Assembly: GCA_934464585.1 (NCBI GenBank)
Contig: CAKSJY010000002.1
Coordinates: forward strand, 1-64,000
From: an uncultured Eubacteriales bacterium
Lineage (GTDB): Bacteria; Bacillota; Clostridia; Oscillospirales; Acutalibacteraceae
Direction of reading: 5' to 3'
DNA: 64,000 nucleotides
Below the pieces are notes generated by a model. The model did not search any database. It saw nothing but the letters and a program-made list of their open reading frames with translations, and was not told the DNA's origin. Of the stretch, positions 17,445-25,561 are shown piece after piece. Made by a program: the position numbers and the translations under genes. Every line of letters starts with the position of its first letter. The first letter of the stretch is position 1.

Positions 17445-18587
17445 ATGAAACTGAAAGAGATCTACTTAGATAATAGTGCAACAACCGTTACTTGTCAGCC
17501 GGCTTGTAAAAAGGTACTAGAGATGTTGAGTGAAAATTATGGGAATCCATCTTCGCTTCATTTAAAAGGTATGCAGGCAGAAAAAGAACTTATTGAGGCA
17601 AGAAAGACCATTGCGGATAAAATAAAATGCAAAGAATCAGAAATTGTGTTTACCTCTGGGGGCACAGAAGCTAATAATTTAGCTGTTATAGGTGCATGTG
17701 AAAGACGAAAAAAACTTGGAAATAGGGTAATTGTTTCTGCTATAGAACATTCGTCGGTTATATCTTCAGCAAAAGAGTTGGAAGATCGAGGATTTAATGT
17801 TGTATATGTAAAACCGGATAAATTCGGAAGAATTGACGAAAAAGAAATAGAAAAAGAGCTTAGCAAAGATACTATATTTGTAAGCTTAATGTATGTTAAT
17901 AATGAGGTTGGGTCTATTCAGCCTGTAGAAAAAATTAAAAAGATGCTAAAAGTGAAAAGCCCGAATGCAATATTTCATGTAGATGCTGTGCAGGCTTTTG
18001 GAAAAATTGATATATCTGTAAAAAAAATAGATGCCGACTTAATGACAATAACTGCCCACAAAATACACGGTCCAAAGGGTGTGGGAGCATTATATATAAG
18101 AAAAGGAATACTTTTAAAACCGTTAGTTTTCGGGGGAGAACAAGAATATAAGATAAGACCGGGAACACAAGCAATTTCATTAATAGCGGGATTTGCAGAA
18201 GCTGTAAAGGATTTACCCAAATGTAAAGACGAATACGAGCATATTTCATCGTTAAGGGACTATTTAGTATCAGAACTTAAAAAGATAGAGTCTGTTAGAA
18301 TTAATTCAGGTGAAGATAGTTTCCCATATATAGTTAATTTCTCTGTTTTAGGGATTCGTTCAGAAATAATGTTACATCATTTAGAAGAAAATGGGATTTA
18401 TGTCTCTAGTGGATCAGCTTGTGCAAAGGGTCAAAAAAGCCATGTACTTAAAAGCATGGACCTTGATGATGAAGTTATTGATTCTGCAATCAGAGTTAGC
18501 TTTTCAAAATATAATACTAAAGAAGATATAAATAGCATTGTAGATAGTATAAAAAGTGGAATTACAAGAATTAGAAAAGGCGGATAG
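17445..18587 (+). CDS. cysteine desulfurase (NifS/IscS type)
   Basis: The PLP enzyme takes sulfur from cysteine to form a protein persulfide. IYLDNSATT at the N-terminus, GGTEANNLAV, the PLP Lys in ITAHKIHGPKGVGALY, and the active-site Cys in SGSACAKGQKSHV are all present. The open frame starts at 17328, but the extra 39 residues are not family-like; the ATG at 17445 has AAAGGAAG before it and gives a normal 380-residue enzyme. The next gene is thiI with the stop and start 4 bp apart. This marks it as the dedicated sulfur donor for tRNA 4-thiouridine, like NifZ in Bacillus, rather than a general Fe-S cluster enzyme. Confidence 0.93.
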   Translation: MKLKEIYLDNSATTVTCQPACKKVLEMLSENYGNPSSLHLKGMQAEKELIEARKTIADKIKCKESEIVFTSGGTEANNLAVIGACERRKKLGNRVIVSAIEHSSVISSAKELEDRGFNVVYVKPDKFGRIDEKEIEKELSKDTIFVSLMYVNNEVGSIQPVEKIKKMLKVKSPNAIFHVDAVQAFGKIDISVKKIDADLMTITAHKIHGPKGVGALYIRKGILLKPLVFGGEQEYKIRPGTQAISLIAGFAEAVKDLPKCKDEYEHISSLRDYLVSELKKIESVRINSGEDSFPYIVNFSVLGIRSEIMLHHLEENGIYVSSGSACAKGQKSHVLKSMDLDDEVIDSAIRVSFSKYNTKEDINSIVDSIKSGITRIRKGG

Positions 18588-18591
18588 TAAG

Positions 18592-19770
18592 TTGAAAGAG
18601 ATAATATTAGTTAAAATAGGCGAAATAGTCTTAAAGGGACTTAACAGAAGGATGTTTGAAGACGTTCTTATAAAAAATATAAAACATGCGATATATAAAT
18701 TTGGAAAGTTTGAAATAGTGAATTCTCAGTCGACGATTTATATATCACCAAATGATGAGGACATAGACTTAGATGAGGTATTGGAGGCAGTATTAAAGGT
18801 GTTTGGTATAGCATCTGTTTCCAAGGCCTGTGTTGCTCCTAAGGATTTAGAACAAATACAAAAGATGACAGTGAAATATTTGAGAGATACTTTTGAGTCG
18901 ATAAAGACTTTTAAAGTTGAATCTAAAAGAGCAGATAAGAGATTTCCGTTTAAGTCTCCTGAAATATCAGCTAGTGTTGGGGGATATATATTAGAAAACT
19001 TCCCTAATCTATCAGTTGATGTACATAATCCAGATTTAGTTGTAAATGTGGAGATTAGAGAAAAAAGTGCATATATAAGAGGAGCAGCTCTCCATGGTGC
19101 CGGAGGAATACCGGTAGGTACAGGCGGAAAAGCAGCGATTTTGATTTCCGGGGGAATAGATAGTCCTGTGGCTGCATGGATGATGGCAAAAAGGGGTGTA
19201 CAGCTTACAGCAATACATTTTGCGAGCCCTCCGTATACAAGTAAACGTGCAGAGGATAAGGTAGAAGAGCTCCTTTGTAAAGTATCCGAGTATTCGGGAA
19301 GGATGGACATGATAACTGTACCGTTTACAAAGATTCAGGAAACAATAAAAGATGAATGTCCGGAAGAATTATTTACAATTATTATGAGACGTTTAATGAT
19401 GAAAATCTCTGAACGTATAGCATCTAAGTATGAATGTCTTGCACTTATTACAGGAGAAAGTTTGGGACAGGTGGCAAGCCAAACAATTCATGCTATAAAT
19501 TGTACAGATATTGCAGTAACAATGCCAGTATTTAGACCTTTGATAGGTATGGATAAGGATGAAATAGTATCTATTTCAAGAAAAATAGATACATTCGATA
19601 TTTCAATAAAGCCATACGAGGATTGTTGTACAGTGTTTACTCCAAAGCATCCAAGAACTAAACCTATACTAAGTTTTGTTGAGCAAGCAGAGTCAAATGT
19701 TAACTTTGACGAGCTTATAGAAGAAGCTATACAGAATATCACTATAAAGAAAATCTATAGTAAAGGATAA
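18592..19770 (+). CDS. thiI: tRNA 4-thiouridine synthase ThiI
   Basis: ThiI adenylates U8 of tRNA and replaces the oxygen with sulfur. The protein has an N-terminal ferredoxin-like/THUMP region (ILVKIGEIVLKGLNRRMFE onwards) and the PP-loop ATP site LISGGIDSPVAAWMM. The C-terminal catalytic domain includes LITGESLGQVASQT and EDCCTVFTPKHP. It lacks the extra rhodanese domain of the E. coli enzyme, as is usual in Firmicutes, where the partner desulfurase delivers sulfur directly. The open frame begins at 18556 inside the previous gene, but the TTG at 18592 has AAAGG about ten bases upstream and matches the family N-terminus. Confidence 0.95.
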   Translation: MKEIILVKIGEIVLKGLNRRMFEDVLIKNIKHAIYKFGKFEIVNSQSTIYISPNDEDIDLDEVLEAVLKVFGIASVSKACVAPKDLEQIQKMTVKYLRDTFESIKTFKVESKRADKRFPFKSPEISASVGGYILENFPNLSVDVHNPDLVVNVEIREKSAYIRGAALHGAGGIPVGTGGKAAILISGGIDSPVAAWMMAKRGVQLTAIHFASPPYTSKRAEDKVEELLCKVSEYSGRMDMITVPFTKIQETIKDECPEELFTIIMRRLMMKISERIASKYECLALITGESLGQVASQTIHAINCTDIAVTMPVFRPLIGMDKDEIVSISRKIDTFDISIKPYEDCCTVFTPKHPRTKPILSFVEQAESNVNFDELIEEAIQNITIKKIYSKG

Positions 19771-19780
19771 GTTTGTAATT

Positions 19781-20245
19781 ATGAATGCCGAAATCTATAT
19801 AATAAGAGAACCGATGTTTTCCGAAGAGGAAGTAGAGAAAAAAGTAGCTAATATTGCGAGTATATTAAAATATACGGATTTTAATGTGCTTTATCGTACT
19901 ATCGTTGCTGAAAGTAAAGAAAATTTAGAGGCAGCATTTTCAGAAACAGTATCAGGTGCAGACTATATAGATTTAATTATAGTAATAGGTGGATTGTATA
20001 ATAGTACTAATTGCTTAATAAAATCCTTCTTTAATGATAAGGGTATAAGTCTTCAATGGAATAAGCTTTCAAGTTGTGCAAGTTTTTTATATACTCAAGC
20101 GGCGGATATTCCCGGTGTTTATCTTCGATATTTAGATAGAGATGTTATTCTACTTCCATATTTATCTAAAGATATAGAGAAAATTGTGAAAGAATATGTT
20201 GTTCCTTTTTTAATTAATAAAAATAGAGGTGTTAAAAATGTTTAA
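19781..20245 (+). CDS. CinA/MoaB-like molybdopterin-binding-domain protein, degenerate
   Basis: The 154-residue protein has the general pattern of the MoCF-binding fold seen in MogA/MoaB and the CinA N-terminus. An AEI strand start is followed by FNVLYRTIVAESKENLEAAF and then DLIIVIGGLYNST, which parallels the CinA GGLGPT turn. The Gly-Pro-Thr of that turn is replaced by Tyr-Asn-Ser-Thr, so the usual ligand site is probably altered. It sits 10 bp after thiI and overlaps the sortase gene, so it may belong to the same transcript. Function is unknown; the fold assignment is tentative. Confidence 0.45.
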   Translation: MNAEIYIIREPMFSEEEVEKKVANIASILKYTDFNVLYRTIVAESKENLEAAFSETVSGADYIDLIIVIGGLYNSTNCLIKSFFNDKGISLQWNKLSSCASFLYTQAADIPGVYLRYLDRDVILLPYLSKDIEKIVKEYVVPFLINKNRGVKNV

Positions 20246-21149
20246 AACCGAAAAGAGCAAGGAAATATTTAAGAGAGTATTGACTATATTTTTATCGATA
20301 GTTTTTGTGGTGAGTGCATTTATACTTCTTTATGAATTGGTTTGGGTTCCGTATAAACAGACTAGTACAACTCAAAAAATTCAGGGAGTACATGGATATA
20401 TAGATACCGACTCTAATGAAGAGACATTTAATAGATTAAGGGAAATAAACAAAGATATAAAGGGTTGGATATACATACCAAATACAGTTATTAACTACCC
20501 TGTTTTAGAGCCACCATCTGATGATCCTACATTTTATCTTTTTAGAGATTATGAAAAAAATAACACTAAATATGGAAGCATATTTGTGGATGCAACTTAT
20601 GGAATTACTGAAGATTTAAAGAACACAGTAATTCATGGTCATCATATGAACGATGGTAAGATGTTTGGGGATCTGTTAAAATATTCTGATCTTGATTTTT
20701 ATAAAAGTAGTCCTATTATTAAATATGATACAATATATGAAACCGGAATTTGGAAAGTAATATCTGTATTTAAAACTAATGTAGATGCGTCACAAGGTGA
20801 ACCGTTTAATTATTTACAACTTACGTTCTCGAGTGACTCCGAATTTTTAAATTATATACAAGACGTAAAACTAAGGTCGATTATTAATACCCCTGTTGAT
20901 ATTAAGGCCGATGATAAACTTATTACTTTATCGACTTGTTCATATGAACTCGATAATTTTAGAACAGTAATAGTTGCAAGGAAGGTTAGGTATGATGAAT
21001 CAACAGAAGTTGATGTAAATAGTGCATCAATAAATCCAAACCCGATATATCCTGATGCTTGGTATGGAAAATATGGAGGAAGTAAACCTGCAGATAGGAG
21101 TTTTGAAGAGGCATTGCAAGCTGGAGAAATAGATTGGTATGTAGAATAA
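20238..21149 (+). CDS. class B sortase
   Basis: The transpeptidase anchors LPXTG-like or NPXTN proteins to the cell wall. The protein has a cytosolic start, one membrane span (about residues 12-35), and a SrtB domain. This contains VIHGHHMNDGKMFGDL with the catalytic His, and TLSTCSYE with the catalytic Cys near residue 234, followed by the Arg in FRTVIVAR. The GTG at 20229 is in frame, but the ATG at 20238 is eight bases from AGAGG and is preferred. No protein with an obvious sorting signal or iron-binding NEAT domain is next to it. Its C-terminal 45 residues, rich in Pro/Asn, extend beyond the catalytic domain. Confidence 0.9.
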   Translation: MFKTEKSKEIFKRVLTIFLSIVFVVSAFILLYELVWVPYKQTSTTQKIQGVHGYIDTDSNEETFNRLREINKDIKGWIYIPNTVINYPVLEPPSDDPTFYLFRDYEKNNTKYGSIFVDATYGITEDLKNTVIHGHHMNDGKMFGDLLKYSDLDFYKSSPIIKYDTIYETGIWKVISVFKTNVDASQGEPFNYLQLTFSSDSEFLNYIQDVKLRSIINTPVDIKADDKLITLSTCSYELDNFRTVIVARKVRYDESTEVDVNSASINPNPIYPDAWYGKYGGSKPADRSFEEALQAGEIDWYVE

Positions 21150-21240
21150 AAATAGAGGTTGAGTATTTAAGAGAAAACAGGAGTAAATCAATGAAAATCG
21201 AAGCTCTTTAATAAGTAAATTTTAAAAATCGAAAAAAGTA

Positions 21241-21270
21241 TTGACTTGTATAATGTAGATGTGGTATTAT
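21241..21270 (+). promoter_or_regulatory. sigma-A promoter for rplM-rpsI
   Basis: TTGACT and TATTAT are separated by 18 bp. The leader from here to the rplM start is about 95 bases and contains a short hairpin (ATAACA/TGTTAT, around 21288-21308). A ribosomal-protein L13 leader is known in Bacillales, but I could not match its conserved sequence here. Confidence 0.65.
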
Positions 21271-21366
21271 ATTTCTCGTGGCTTTATGATAACATTGAAC
21301 ATTTGTTATTAAATATAAAAGTTGTTAATTAAATAATTTTAGAAGCTTAATCAGGAGGAATTTAAA

Positions 21367-21795
21367 ATGTCTACTTATATGCCAAAGTCAGGCGAAGTTG
21401 AACGCAAGTGGTATGTTGTTGATGCAGCAGGTAAACCTTTAGGAAGAGTAGCAGCTCAAGTTGCTGTATTACTACGCGGAAAACATAAACCAACATTCGC
21501 ACCGCATGTAGATTGCGGAGATAATGTTATCGTTATTAACTGTAAGGATGCAGTTCTAACTGGTAACAAGCTAACACAAAAATATTATTACCGTCATACA
21601 GGCTACATAGGCCATCTAAAAGCTACAAGGTATGATACTTTAATGTCTACTAAACCAGAACAAGCTATGCAATTAGCTGTTAAGGGAATGATCCCCGACA
21701 CTACAATTGGCCGTAAAGCACTTACAAGATTGCACGTTTACGCTAATGCAGAACACAATCATCAAGCTCAGAAACCTGAGTCTTGGGAAAGATAA
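21367..21795 (+). CDS. rplM: 50S ribosomal protein L13
   Basis: L13 is an early-assembling large-subunit protein. The 142-residue product has the usual features: RKWYVVDAAGKPLGRVAAQV at the N-terminus, the VIVINCKDAVLTGNK core, YYRHTGYIGHLK, and the C-terminal LHVYANAEHNHQAQKPE. An AGGAGG lies nine bases before the ATG. Codon use is more CG-rich than its neighbours, as is common for highly expressed genes. It is followed by rpsI after 17 bp, the standard pair. Confidence 0.98.
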   Translation: MSTYMPKSGEVERKWYVVDAAGKPLGRVAAQVAVLLRGKHKPTFAPHVDCGDNVIVINCKDAVLTGNKLTQKYYYRHTGYIGHLKATRYDTLMSTKPEQAMQLAVKGMIPDTTIGRKALTRLHVYANAEHNHQAQKPESWER

Positions 21796-21812
21796 GAAAG
21801 GGGTAATTTCAA

Positions 21813-22214
21813 ATGTATAACAATGAATCTTATTTCTATGGAACAGGAAGAAGAAAAAGCTCTGTTGCTCGTGTAAGAGTTTACAAGGGTACTGGAAAAG
21901 TTACAATTAATGATCGTGATATAGATGATTATTTTGGACTAGAAACACTAAAACTAATAGTTCGTCAACCATTAGTTCTTACAAATACAAACGAAAAATT
22001 TGATATCGTATGTCGTGTTGCAGGTGGCGGAGTAACAGGTCAAGCAGGTGCAATTCGTCACGGTATTTCAAGAGCATTACTACAATATGATTCAGAAAAC
22101 CTTCGTCCAACATTAAAGAAGGCTGGATTCTTAACTCGTGACCCGAGAATGAAAGAACGTAAGAAATACGGTCTTAAAGCAGCTCGTCGTGCACCACAGT
22201 TCTCAAAGAGATAA
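21813..22214 (+). CDS. rpsI: 30S ribosomal protein S9
   Basis: S9 reaches the decoding centre with its basic C-terminal tail. The 133-residue product has YGTGRRKSSVARVRV, GGGVTGQAGAIRHGISRALL and the tail KYGLKAARRAPQFSKR, whose final Arg contacts the P-site tRNA. The gene has AAAGGGG before the ATG and ends in a strong terminator, so the operon is rplM-rpsI only. Confidence 0.98.
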   Translation: MYNNESYFYGTGRRKSSVARVRVYKGTGKVTINDRDIDDYFGLETLKLIVRQPLVLTNTNEKFDIVCRVAGGGVTGQAGAIRHGISRALLQYDSENLRPTLKKAGFLTRDPRMKERKKYGLKAARRAPQFSKR

Positions 22215-22248
22215 TTTGGAAGAAAAATCAATTTTCAAGAAGATATCG

Positions 22249-22281
22249 AACCCCAGATGCCAAAAGGCCTCTGGGGTTTTT
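22249..22281 (+). terminator. terminator of the rplM-rpsI operon
   Basis: AACCCCAGA pairs with TCTGGGGTT, with an inner GCC/GGC pair around an AAAA loop, followed by TTTTT. It lies 35 bp after the rpsI stop. Confidence 0.95.
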
Positions 22282-22330
22282 GAGATTATTTTTGGGTTAT
22301 AGAGATTAAGTTGTATTAAGGAGCGGAATA

Positions 22331-23167
22331 TTGGAACAGTTATTAAGGAAAGATGAAAACGAAAACAATGAAATTGTTTCTAATGTATTTTTGGGATTAT
22401 CAGGGTTAATTCTTATTATATGGTTATTTGAAATACTTGGTGTTTTTGAAGTGTATTTTAATATTATTTCGACGTTCGCTATTATCTTAATTATATTGTT
22501 TATGGTACCGGTAGTTATGGTTAGGTTAATAAAACTAAGAAAACCTTTTATCAAATATGCGTTTATTTTAGATATGGCATTAATAACTGGGGTTTGTTAC
22601 ATCTTTTTCACAAATCAGATGGTAATTATGTTTCTTTGTCCAGCACTAATAGCCCTACTGTATATGAATAAAAGAGTCTTATGGTTTGCTGAAATAGCGT
22701 CACATATAGTATCTGCTTCATTTGTTGTTCAACCTTGGATTGAATATTTTACAAGAATTGATGACATCATTAGGTTTAATCTCATACCAAGATTACTTCA
22801 AATATTGGCTTGCTTTGCGATTATTAATGTGCTAATGAGTCGTGTTATAGGGTATTTTGCAGAATATGATAAAGTAATTCTTGAGGGAAAAGACCATGAT
22901 ATTTCTAATAGTAATAAAATAGATATGGAATTAGAGAATTTTATTAGTTTATTAAATAAACTAACTGAAAGTGAAAGAAACGTATTCCTCATGTTGCTAC
23001 ATGGTAAAACAAATAAACAAATATCAGAAGAATTATCATTTTCGAATGGGACAGTAAAAAACTATGTATCTAGTATCTATGATAAGTTGGAATGTCGGGA
23101 AAGAAGTTACCTTATTTTAAAATACAGTATGGTTTTAGGTAAATATGACCATAGTCATATGAAGTAA
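22331..23167 (+). CDS. membrane-bound LuxR-type transcriptional regulator
   Basis: The 278-residue protein has about six hydrophobic segments in residues 15-180 and a C-terminal LuxR/GerE helix-turn-helix at about residues 205-265. The latter includes KLTESERNVFLMLLHGKTNK and GTVKNYVSSIYDKL. The layout resembles one-component membrane-linked LuxR regulators, with the DNA-binding domain in the cytosol. No phosphoacceptor or kinase domain is visible, and the membrane part has no family I recognise. It starts with TTG, seven bases from AAGGAG. The next gene encodes a membrane-anchored metallopeptidase-like protein; a functional link is possible but not shown. Confidence 0.75.
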   Translation: MEQLLRKDENENNEIVSNVFLGLSGLILIIWLFEILGVFEVYFNIISTFAIILIILFMVPVVMVRLIKLRKPFIKYAFILDMALITGVCYIFFTNQMVIMFLCPALIALLYMNKRVLWFAEIASHIVSASFVVQPWIEYFTRIDDIIRFNLIPRLLQILACFAIINVLMSRVIGYFAEYDKVILEGKDHDISNSNKIDMELENFISLLNKLTESERNVFLMLLHGKTNKQISEELSFSNGTVKNYVSSIYDKLECRERSYLILKYSMVLGKYDHSHMK

Positions 23168-23234
23168 TGGCTATGGTTACTAGTTTTTAGGACTCTTTTT
23201 TTGATACGATTTATGAAAAGGGAGGCATAAAGCT

Positions 23235-24041
23235 ATGGAGAAAATAAGGAAAAATAAGAAAAAATTTTATTATGTATTGTTGGGGTTGTCGATTACACTA
23301 GTTATATTAGTTACTATCAATTTTATACCGACATTTAATTTGAGGACTGAAGGAATGTCAGTATATCAAGGCAAGTGGGTTGATGTTTATTACGAAGAGG
23401 AATCTGCAGCGGCCAAAGATGTATTTGAATATGCGGATAGTAGTGTAGAACAGATAGCAAAAAAATTAGGTTTTGATGAAAAACAGCCTGTTCGTGTCTT
23501 TATTTATGATTCGCAAAAGACTATGCAAAGGAAAAAATATGGACTGGTAGGGGCGATGCTTGGATTAGATTGGTATATAGGGGATAATATAGGAACAGAT
23601 GTAATATTAACTTCACCTGCGAATCCTGGACCGGTACACACATATGATGATAATAAATATGCTGTATTGCATGAAATTGTCCATGCATATGTAAGTGTGT
23701 TAAATCCTAAAATCCATTTATGGTTAACAGAAGGGTGTGCATTATATTTAGCTAATGGACAAGAATTTAATCCCAAATGGTTAGAATATATGTCTATTCC
23801 ATCGTATGAGGATACACAGACTGGAAGTCACATTAAATTTGAAAAATGTGGTGGTTACAGTTTTGCAAATACATATATTGAATTCTTAGATAAGAATTAT
23901 GGATGGGAAAAGGTGCTACAGCTTATAAAAACAGAAGATTATATGGACGTATTTGGAAAAACGGATAGAGAACTATATGAAGAGTGGGTAACTTATATTA
24001 GAAATTTAAAGGTTAATGACTCATTAGAGTATAATTCTTAA
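23235..24041 (+). CDS. membrane-anchored peptidase-MA-like gluzincin
   Basis: The protein has an N-terminal basic stretch and one membrane span (about residues 10-30), then an extracellular domain. It contains HEIVH at residues 146-150 and a downstream Glu in WLTEGCALYLA (E166), the HExxH...E arrangement of gluzincin zinc peptidases. The spacing and AHYV-like context resemble the peptidase-MA family of unknown substrate. A GGGAGG before the ATG supports the start. It lies 67 bp after the membrane LuxR gene in the same direction with no clear terminator between them. Confidence 0.72.
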   Translation: MEKIRKNKKKFYYVLLGLSITLVILVTINFIPTFNLRTEGMSVYQGKWVDVYYEEESAAAKDVFEYADSSVEQIAKKLGFDEKQPVRVFIYDSQKTMQRKKYGLVGAMLGLDWYIGDNIGTDVILTSPANPGPVHTYDDNKYAVLHEIVHAYVSVLNPKIHLWLTEGCALYLANGQEFNPKWLEYMSIPSYEDTQTGSHIKFEKCGGYSFANTYIEFLDKNYGWEKVLQLIKTEDYMDVFGKTDRELYEEWVTYIRNLKVNDSLEYNS

Positions 24042-24365
24042 CATATGCACATAACAAAAGCTTAGGAGATAATTCTGAGTTTATATTGATAAAACGACTG
24101 AAAAATTTTAAAAGATATTTCGACAAATTTTTCATATTTTCTTGACAAGGTTAATATTACTATTTGTTTTCATATTTTGGATATATTTTAGGTGTTGAAT
24201 AACTATGTGGACAATGTTGAAAGACTATGGGTTATTGGTAAGGCTTTTTGAAAAGTTATTAACTTTTTCCACAGAGTTTTCCACATAGTCTTGATATAGG
24301 TATTAATACAATTGGTATACTAGTTCATCAAGATGCTAAAGTAATAAGGTTATACAATGCAACTA
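24042..24365. other. non-coding stretch with DnaA-box-like sites and an inverted repeat
   Basis: No gene is visible in about 320 bp. Two identical 9-mers TTTTCCACA at 24265-24273 and 24277-24285 fit the relaxed DnaA box TTWTNCACA and are 12 bp apart. On the other strand TTGTCCACA at 24206-24214 is one base from the optimal box. The outer sites are part of a perfect 10-bp inverted repeat, ACTATGTGGA at 24202-24211 and TCCACATAGT at 24280-24289. A chromosome origin is not supported because dnaA and dnaN are not adjacent. A DnaA-controlled promoter or a titration site is possible. Confidence 0.45.
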
Positions 24366-24395
24366 TTGTATTTATTTGGAATTTTGTGTTATAAT
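24366..24395 (+). promoter_or_regulatory. candidate promoter for rsmA
   Basis: TTGTAT and TATAAT are separated by 18 bp. The -10 ends 36 bp before the chosen ATG. It lies 80 bp downstream of the DnaA-box-like cluster. Confidence 0.5.
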
Positions 24396-24431
24396 TCTAT
24401 TTTAAATAAGAAATCAACTGTCGGAGGCTAT

Positions 24432-25292
24432 ATGAGCAATTTATCTAACATTTCTACAATAAAAAATATATTATCTAAATATGGGTTTAGTTTTTCAAAA
24501 TCACTGGGACAGAATTTTTTGATAAACCCAAGTGTGTGTCCTAAAATGGCCGAATATTGTACATCTAACCCAGAAGGTGGGGTAATTGAGATAGGTCCGG
24601 GAATAGGTGTACTTACATATGAGCTTGCAAAAAGGGCTAAAAAGGTTGTTGCAATAGAATTAGATAAAAGATTGCTTCCAGTTTTAGATGACACTTTAGG
24701 TGAGTTTGATAATGTAAAAGTAATAAATGGTGATGTACTAAAAATGGACATTAATAAAATTATAGATGATGAGTTTACAGGTATGTCGGTTTCGATATGT
24801 GCAAATTTGCCGTATTATATCACATCGCCGATTATAATGAAGCTATTGGAGGAGAATGTTAATATAGAATCATTAACAGTAATGGTACAAAAAGAGGCTG
24901 CAGATCGAATATGTGCTTTACCTGGAAGCAGAAACTCAGGAGCGATTAGTTTAGCTGTTAATTATTACTCAGAACCTCAGATCCTTTTTCAGGTGTCAAA
25001 AGGTAGCTTTATGCCTGCACCTAAGGTGGATTCGTCGGTTATCAAATTAAATATAAGGAAGAATCCTCCGGTAAATGTTGAAAATAAGGATTTACTCTTC
25101 AAGGTAATAAAAGCGGGATTTTCTCAAAGAAGAAAAACTTTAGTAAATTGCCTATCTTCCTCTTTTGGTTTAGAAAAGAGTGCTTTAGTACCAATACTTG
25201 AAAAGGGTGGATTGAATCCGTCAATACGTGCGGAAGCACTTACGTTGCAAGATTTTGCATTTATATGCAATGAGCTAGATAAGGTTATATAA
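24432..25292 (+). CDS. rsmA: 16S rRNA dimethyladenosine transferase RsmA (KsgA)
   Basis: RsmA dimethylates two adjacent adenosines in helix 45 of 16S rRNA late in 30S assembly. The protein has SLGQNFL near the N-terminus, the SAM-binding motif EIGPGIGVLTYELA, the acidic VVAIELDKR, and the catalytic NLPYYITSPI. These are followed by a C-terminal domain with AGFSQRRKTLVNCL. The open frame begins at 24357, but the ATG at 24432 has CGGAGG five to nine bases upstream and matches the family start. That gives 286 residues, a normal length. Confidence 0.96.
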   Translation: MSNLSNISTIKNILSKYGFSFSKSLGQNFLINPSVCPKMAEYCTSNPEGGVIEIGPGIGVLTYELAKRAKKVVAIELDKRLLPVLDDTLGEFDNVKVINGDVLKMDINKIIDDEFTGMSVSICANLPYYITSPIIMKLLEENVNIESLTVMVQKEAADRICALPGSRNSGAISLAVNYYSEPQILFQVSKGSFMPAPKVDSSVIKLNIRKNPPVNVENKDLLFKVIKAGFSQRRKTLVNCLSSSFGLEKSALVPILEKGGLNPSIRAEALTLQDFAFICNELDKVI

Positions 25293-25300
25293 TAGATAGC

Positions 25301-25343
25301 AAAAATGCCACATCTTCTTTGGGTAGGAGGATGTGACATTTTT
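25301..25343. terminator. terminator between rsmA and the convergent Cys-rich gene
   Basis: AAAAATG and CATTTTT, plus CACATC and GATGTG, form an interrupted stem around a loop rich in G and T, ending in a T run on the plus strand and a matching T run on the minus strand. It can serve both converging genes. Confidence 0.85.
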
Positions 25344-25345
25344 GT

Positions 25346-25561
25346 TTAAAGAGAAAAATCAGCTTCGTCATATTTAGGTAAAGACGGCAATATAGTTGGA
25401 GTCCTTTTAAGCGGATCATATTTAAAACGTCTGCACTGCTCATCCTTAGGAGCACGATGGGATTTTTGACAGAAGTCATTTGAATTTCCTATCTCATTTA
25501 AATAGGAACAGTATTTACAGTTTGGTTCAATGTTGTTTCCAAATAATTTTTTTATAATCAT
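25346..25561 (-). CDS. small Cys-rich conserved protein, function unknown
   Basis: The 71-residue protein has Cys at positions 15, 18, 31 and 43, arranged as CxxC plus two single Cys, which suggests a metal site. The context IEPNCKYCSYL and EQCRRFKYDPLKRTP resembles a short family I have seen in many Clostridia without a known role. Its start ATG overlaps the stop codon of the upstream phosphatase gene by 4 bp (ATGA), so the two are translationally coupled. The C-terminus is Pro-rich and acidic. Confidence 0.65.
   Translation of the reverse strand: MIIKKLFGNNIEPNCKYCSYLNEIGNSNDFCQKSHRAPKDEQCRRFKYDPLKRTPTILPSLPKYDEADFSL

Noticed and set aside
18738..19310. 190-residue minus-strand frame inside thiI
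   Set aside because: It is antisense to a confident ThiI gene and has no binding site or known family pattern.
21271..21366. Known L13 ribosomal-protein leader element
   Set aside because: A short hairpin exists, but I could not match the conserved leader bases, so it is mentioned only with the promoter.
24042..24365. Chromosome replication origin
   Set aside because: DnaA-box-like sites are present, but dnaA and dnaN are not adjacent, gene direction does not switch here, and no clear unwinding repeats are seen. It is kept only as a DnaA-site finding.
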